From positions 1 through 5,836 of the forward strand of contig CAKZIH010000017.1 in assembly GCA_936931335.1 (NCBI GenBank): a stretch of DNA of 5,836 nt, read 5' to 3'. The notes under the pieces are model-generated. The model did no database searches and had not been told where the DNA came from. It worked only from the letters and a program-made list of their open reading frames with translations. Source of the stretch: an uncultured Nostocoides sp. (GTDB taxonomy: Bacteria; Actinomycetota; Actinomycetes; Actinomycetales; Dermatophilaceae). Both the position numbers and the translations under genes were made by a program. Shown in pieces: positions 4,810 through 5,836 of the stretch. Within the stretch, counting starts at the first letter, position 1, and the number at the start of each line of letters is the position of its first letter.

Positions 4810-5836
4810 TCAGGGAATGGGCCCGGAGGTCTGCGTGCTGGGCGGTGTCGTCGACGTCGGGGTGGGCGGCTCGCTCGGGGACGGCGGCTCGGTGGTTGTT
4901 GGCTCCGGCGGCTCGGTGATGGTCGGCGGCTCGCTGGTCGTCGGCGGGGAGCTGGTCGGGGTGGAGGTCGTGGTGAGAGTTTTCGTGGTGGTGATGGGCC
5001 GCGGTATGGCGAGCACCAGGGTGATCGAGGTCCCCACCTTGACCTTGCCGGCCTTGGGGTCCTGGCGCAGCACCGTGCCCTCGGGCTCGTCGCTGTATTC
5101 CTTCTCGGTGACCACCGGCAACTGCAACTCGCCCAGGATGTTGCGGGCGTCGTCCTCACTCTTGCCGGTCAGGTCGGGCACGGTGATCCGGCCGGAGGCC
5201 ACGGTGAGGTTGACGGTGTCGCCCTCGGCGGCATCGGCATACGCCTCGGGGGAGGTCTTGACGACCTGACCCTTGGGATGGGTGGCGGAGTCGACCGTGG
5301 TGGTGGTGCCGAGCATCAATCCGGCCTTGGCCAAGGCGTCGGCGGCTTCCTTCTCGGTCAAGCCCTCGAGCACGGGGACCCGGGTGGTGGCCGGGCCGCC
5401 GGAGACGGTGAGGGTGATCTGGGTGCCCGCGACCTGGCTGGTCCCACCCCGCGGATCCTGGGAGATCACATCATCCTCGGCGACCTGCCGCGAGGCGGTA
5501 TAGCTGGTCGACACATCAAATCCGGCCTGCTTGAGCCGGGCCTGGGCGGTCTCCACGGTGGTGCCCACCACGGCAGGCACGAGGACCATCTTGGGGCGCG
5601 AGTCCAGCCATACCTTGGCGGCGAAGGCGGAGACCCCGAGCGCCAGCAAGAGAATCGAGGCGATGAGCAGGGCGCCCCCACGCCGGCGCCGCGGCGCCGG
5701 GGCAGGCGCCGGCGCCGAATCCCGGACCGGTGGGACGACCGGGGGCACCGTAGGGTGCGCGACGGGCGGGGCCACTTGAGTGACCGGGGCGGTGGGCTGG
5801 TCCGCGCGCAGCGCGGCGAGTGCGGCGGGGCTCACC
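4810..5836 (-). CDS. pknB: PASTA-domain serine/threonine protein kinase, C-terminal part (5' end outside window)
   Basis: The last 341 or so codons of a PknB-type kinase; the catalytic domain lies beyond the right edge. What is visible, numbered from the edge, is a Pro/Ala-rich juxtamembrane linker (about 13-53) ending in RRRR, one membrane helix at about 54-77, three extracellular PASTA repeats (about 82-146, 152-214 and 217-278), and a 63-residue tail of Thr, Pro, Ser and Glu (279-341). PASTA domains of this family bind muropeptides or lipid II and tie kinase activity to wall synthesis; known targets of actinobacterial PknB include division and peptidoglycan proteins. Three PASTA repeats is one fewer than the four in M. 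tuberculosis PknB, while the tail is an addition. The GTG at 5835-5833 is internal, not the start. Identification rests on the PASTA array and the position next to trpG, and is firm. Confidence 0.93.
   Translation of the reverse strand, partial: VSPAALAALRADQPTAPVTQVAPPVAHPTVPPVVPPVRDSAPAPAPAPRRRRGGALLIASILLLALGVSAFAAKVWLDSRPKMVLVPAVVGTTVETAQARLKQAGFDVSTSYTASRQVAEDDVISQDPRGGTSQVAGTQITLTVSGGPATTRVPVLEGLTEKEAADALAKAGLMLGTTTTVDSATHPKGQVVKTSPEAYADAAEGDTVNLTVASGRITVPDLTGKSEDDARNILGELQLPVVTEKEYSDEPEGTVLRQDPKAGKVKVGTSITLVLAIPRPITTTKTLTTTSTPTSSPPTTSEPPTITEPPEPTTTEPPSPSEPPTPTSTTPPSTQTSGPIP
4865..4933 (-). repeat. In-frame repeats coding (S/T)EPP in the PknB tail
   Basis: GGCGGCTCG occurs four times exactly on the plus strand, at 4865, 4883, 4907 and 4925, spaced 18, 24 and 18 bp. 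All are in frame and encode (S/T)EPP at residues 301, 307, 315 and 321 of the visible protein. The block may vary in length between strains by slippage. Confidence 0.75.
5671..5716. repeat. GGCGCC-rich palindrome cluster in the pknB juxtamembrane codons
   Basis: Five GGCGCC hexamers lie within 46 bp (5671, 5685, 5693, 5705, 5711). They include a perfect 18-bp palindrome, CCGGCGCCGCGGCGCCGG, at 5683-5700, and a 12-bp one, GGCGCCGGCGCC, at 5705-5716. The region encodes the Ala-Pro repeat and Arg run just before the membrane helix, so coding for AP and R repeats explains part of it. Confidence 0.6.

Noticed and set aside
1..5836. CRISPR array, transposon, prophage, tRNA/rRNA, parS or toxin-antitoxin genes
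   Set aside because: I looked for spaced repeats, transposase-like or integrase-like frames, tRNA cloverleaf ends and the parS 16-mer and saw none.

Overview
The window comes from a high-GC Gram-positive chromosome (Actinomycetota). The evidence is strongly GC-rich coding sequence in every gene plus a gene neighbourhood typical of the actinobacterial origin-proximal cell-division and cell-wall region: cyclophilin (ppiA), rhomboid protease, crgA, a DUF881 protein, a trpG/pabA-type glutamine amidotransferase, then the PASTA kinase pknB. The same core order is known around dnaA in Mycobacterium (ppiA-crgA-DUF881 gene-trpG-pknB) and, with variations, in Streptomyces. The mixture fits a member of the Micrococcales best, but that rank is an inference.

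Layout, left to right. Positions 1-62 are non-coding and hold a 16-bp tandem repeat with a hairpin just past the end of the first gene. Positions 63-1220 (minus) encode an Ala/Lys/Asp-rich single-pass membrane protein with LEA-like 11-residue repeats. It is divergent from ppiA (1407-1922, plus), which is followed 42 bp later by a zinc-finger rhomboid protease (1965-2807, plus). crgA (2935-3189, minus) converges on the rhomboid gene, and the gap between them carries a cluster of DnaA-box-like sequences. A DUF881 membrane protein (3305-4078, plus) is divergent from crgA and converges on trpG/pabA (4107-4763, minus). The 3' part of pknB (4810-5836, minus) lies upstream of trpG and runs off the right edge; its kinase domain is outside the window.

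How the genes fit together: CrgA and PknB act on divisome and peptidoglycan control, DUF881 proteins are envelope proteins of unknown role, and the rhomboid protease cleaves unidentified membrane proteins. PpiA is a cytosolic folding catalyst and the amidotransferase supplies ammonia for anthranilate or aminodeoxychorismate synthesis. The grouping is probably positional conservation near oriC rather than one pathway.

I see no phage, transposon, CRISPR, toxin-antitoxin or RNA gene, and no clearly new multi-gene system. The signals most worth following are a strongly over-represented GTATGCC/GGCATAC heptamer spread over the whole window, a 12-bp perfect stem that puts the rhomboid start codon in its loop, the DnaA-box-like cluster beside crgA, the LEA-like extension of the first protein, and the Thr/Pro/Glu/Ser tail of PknB.
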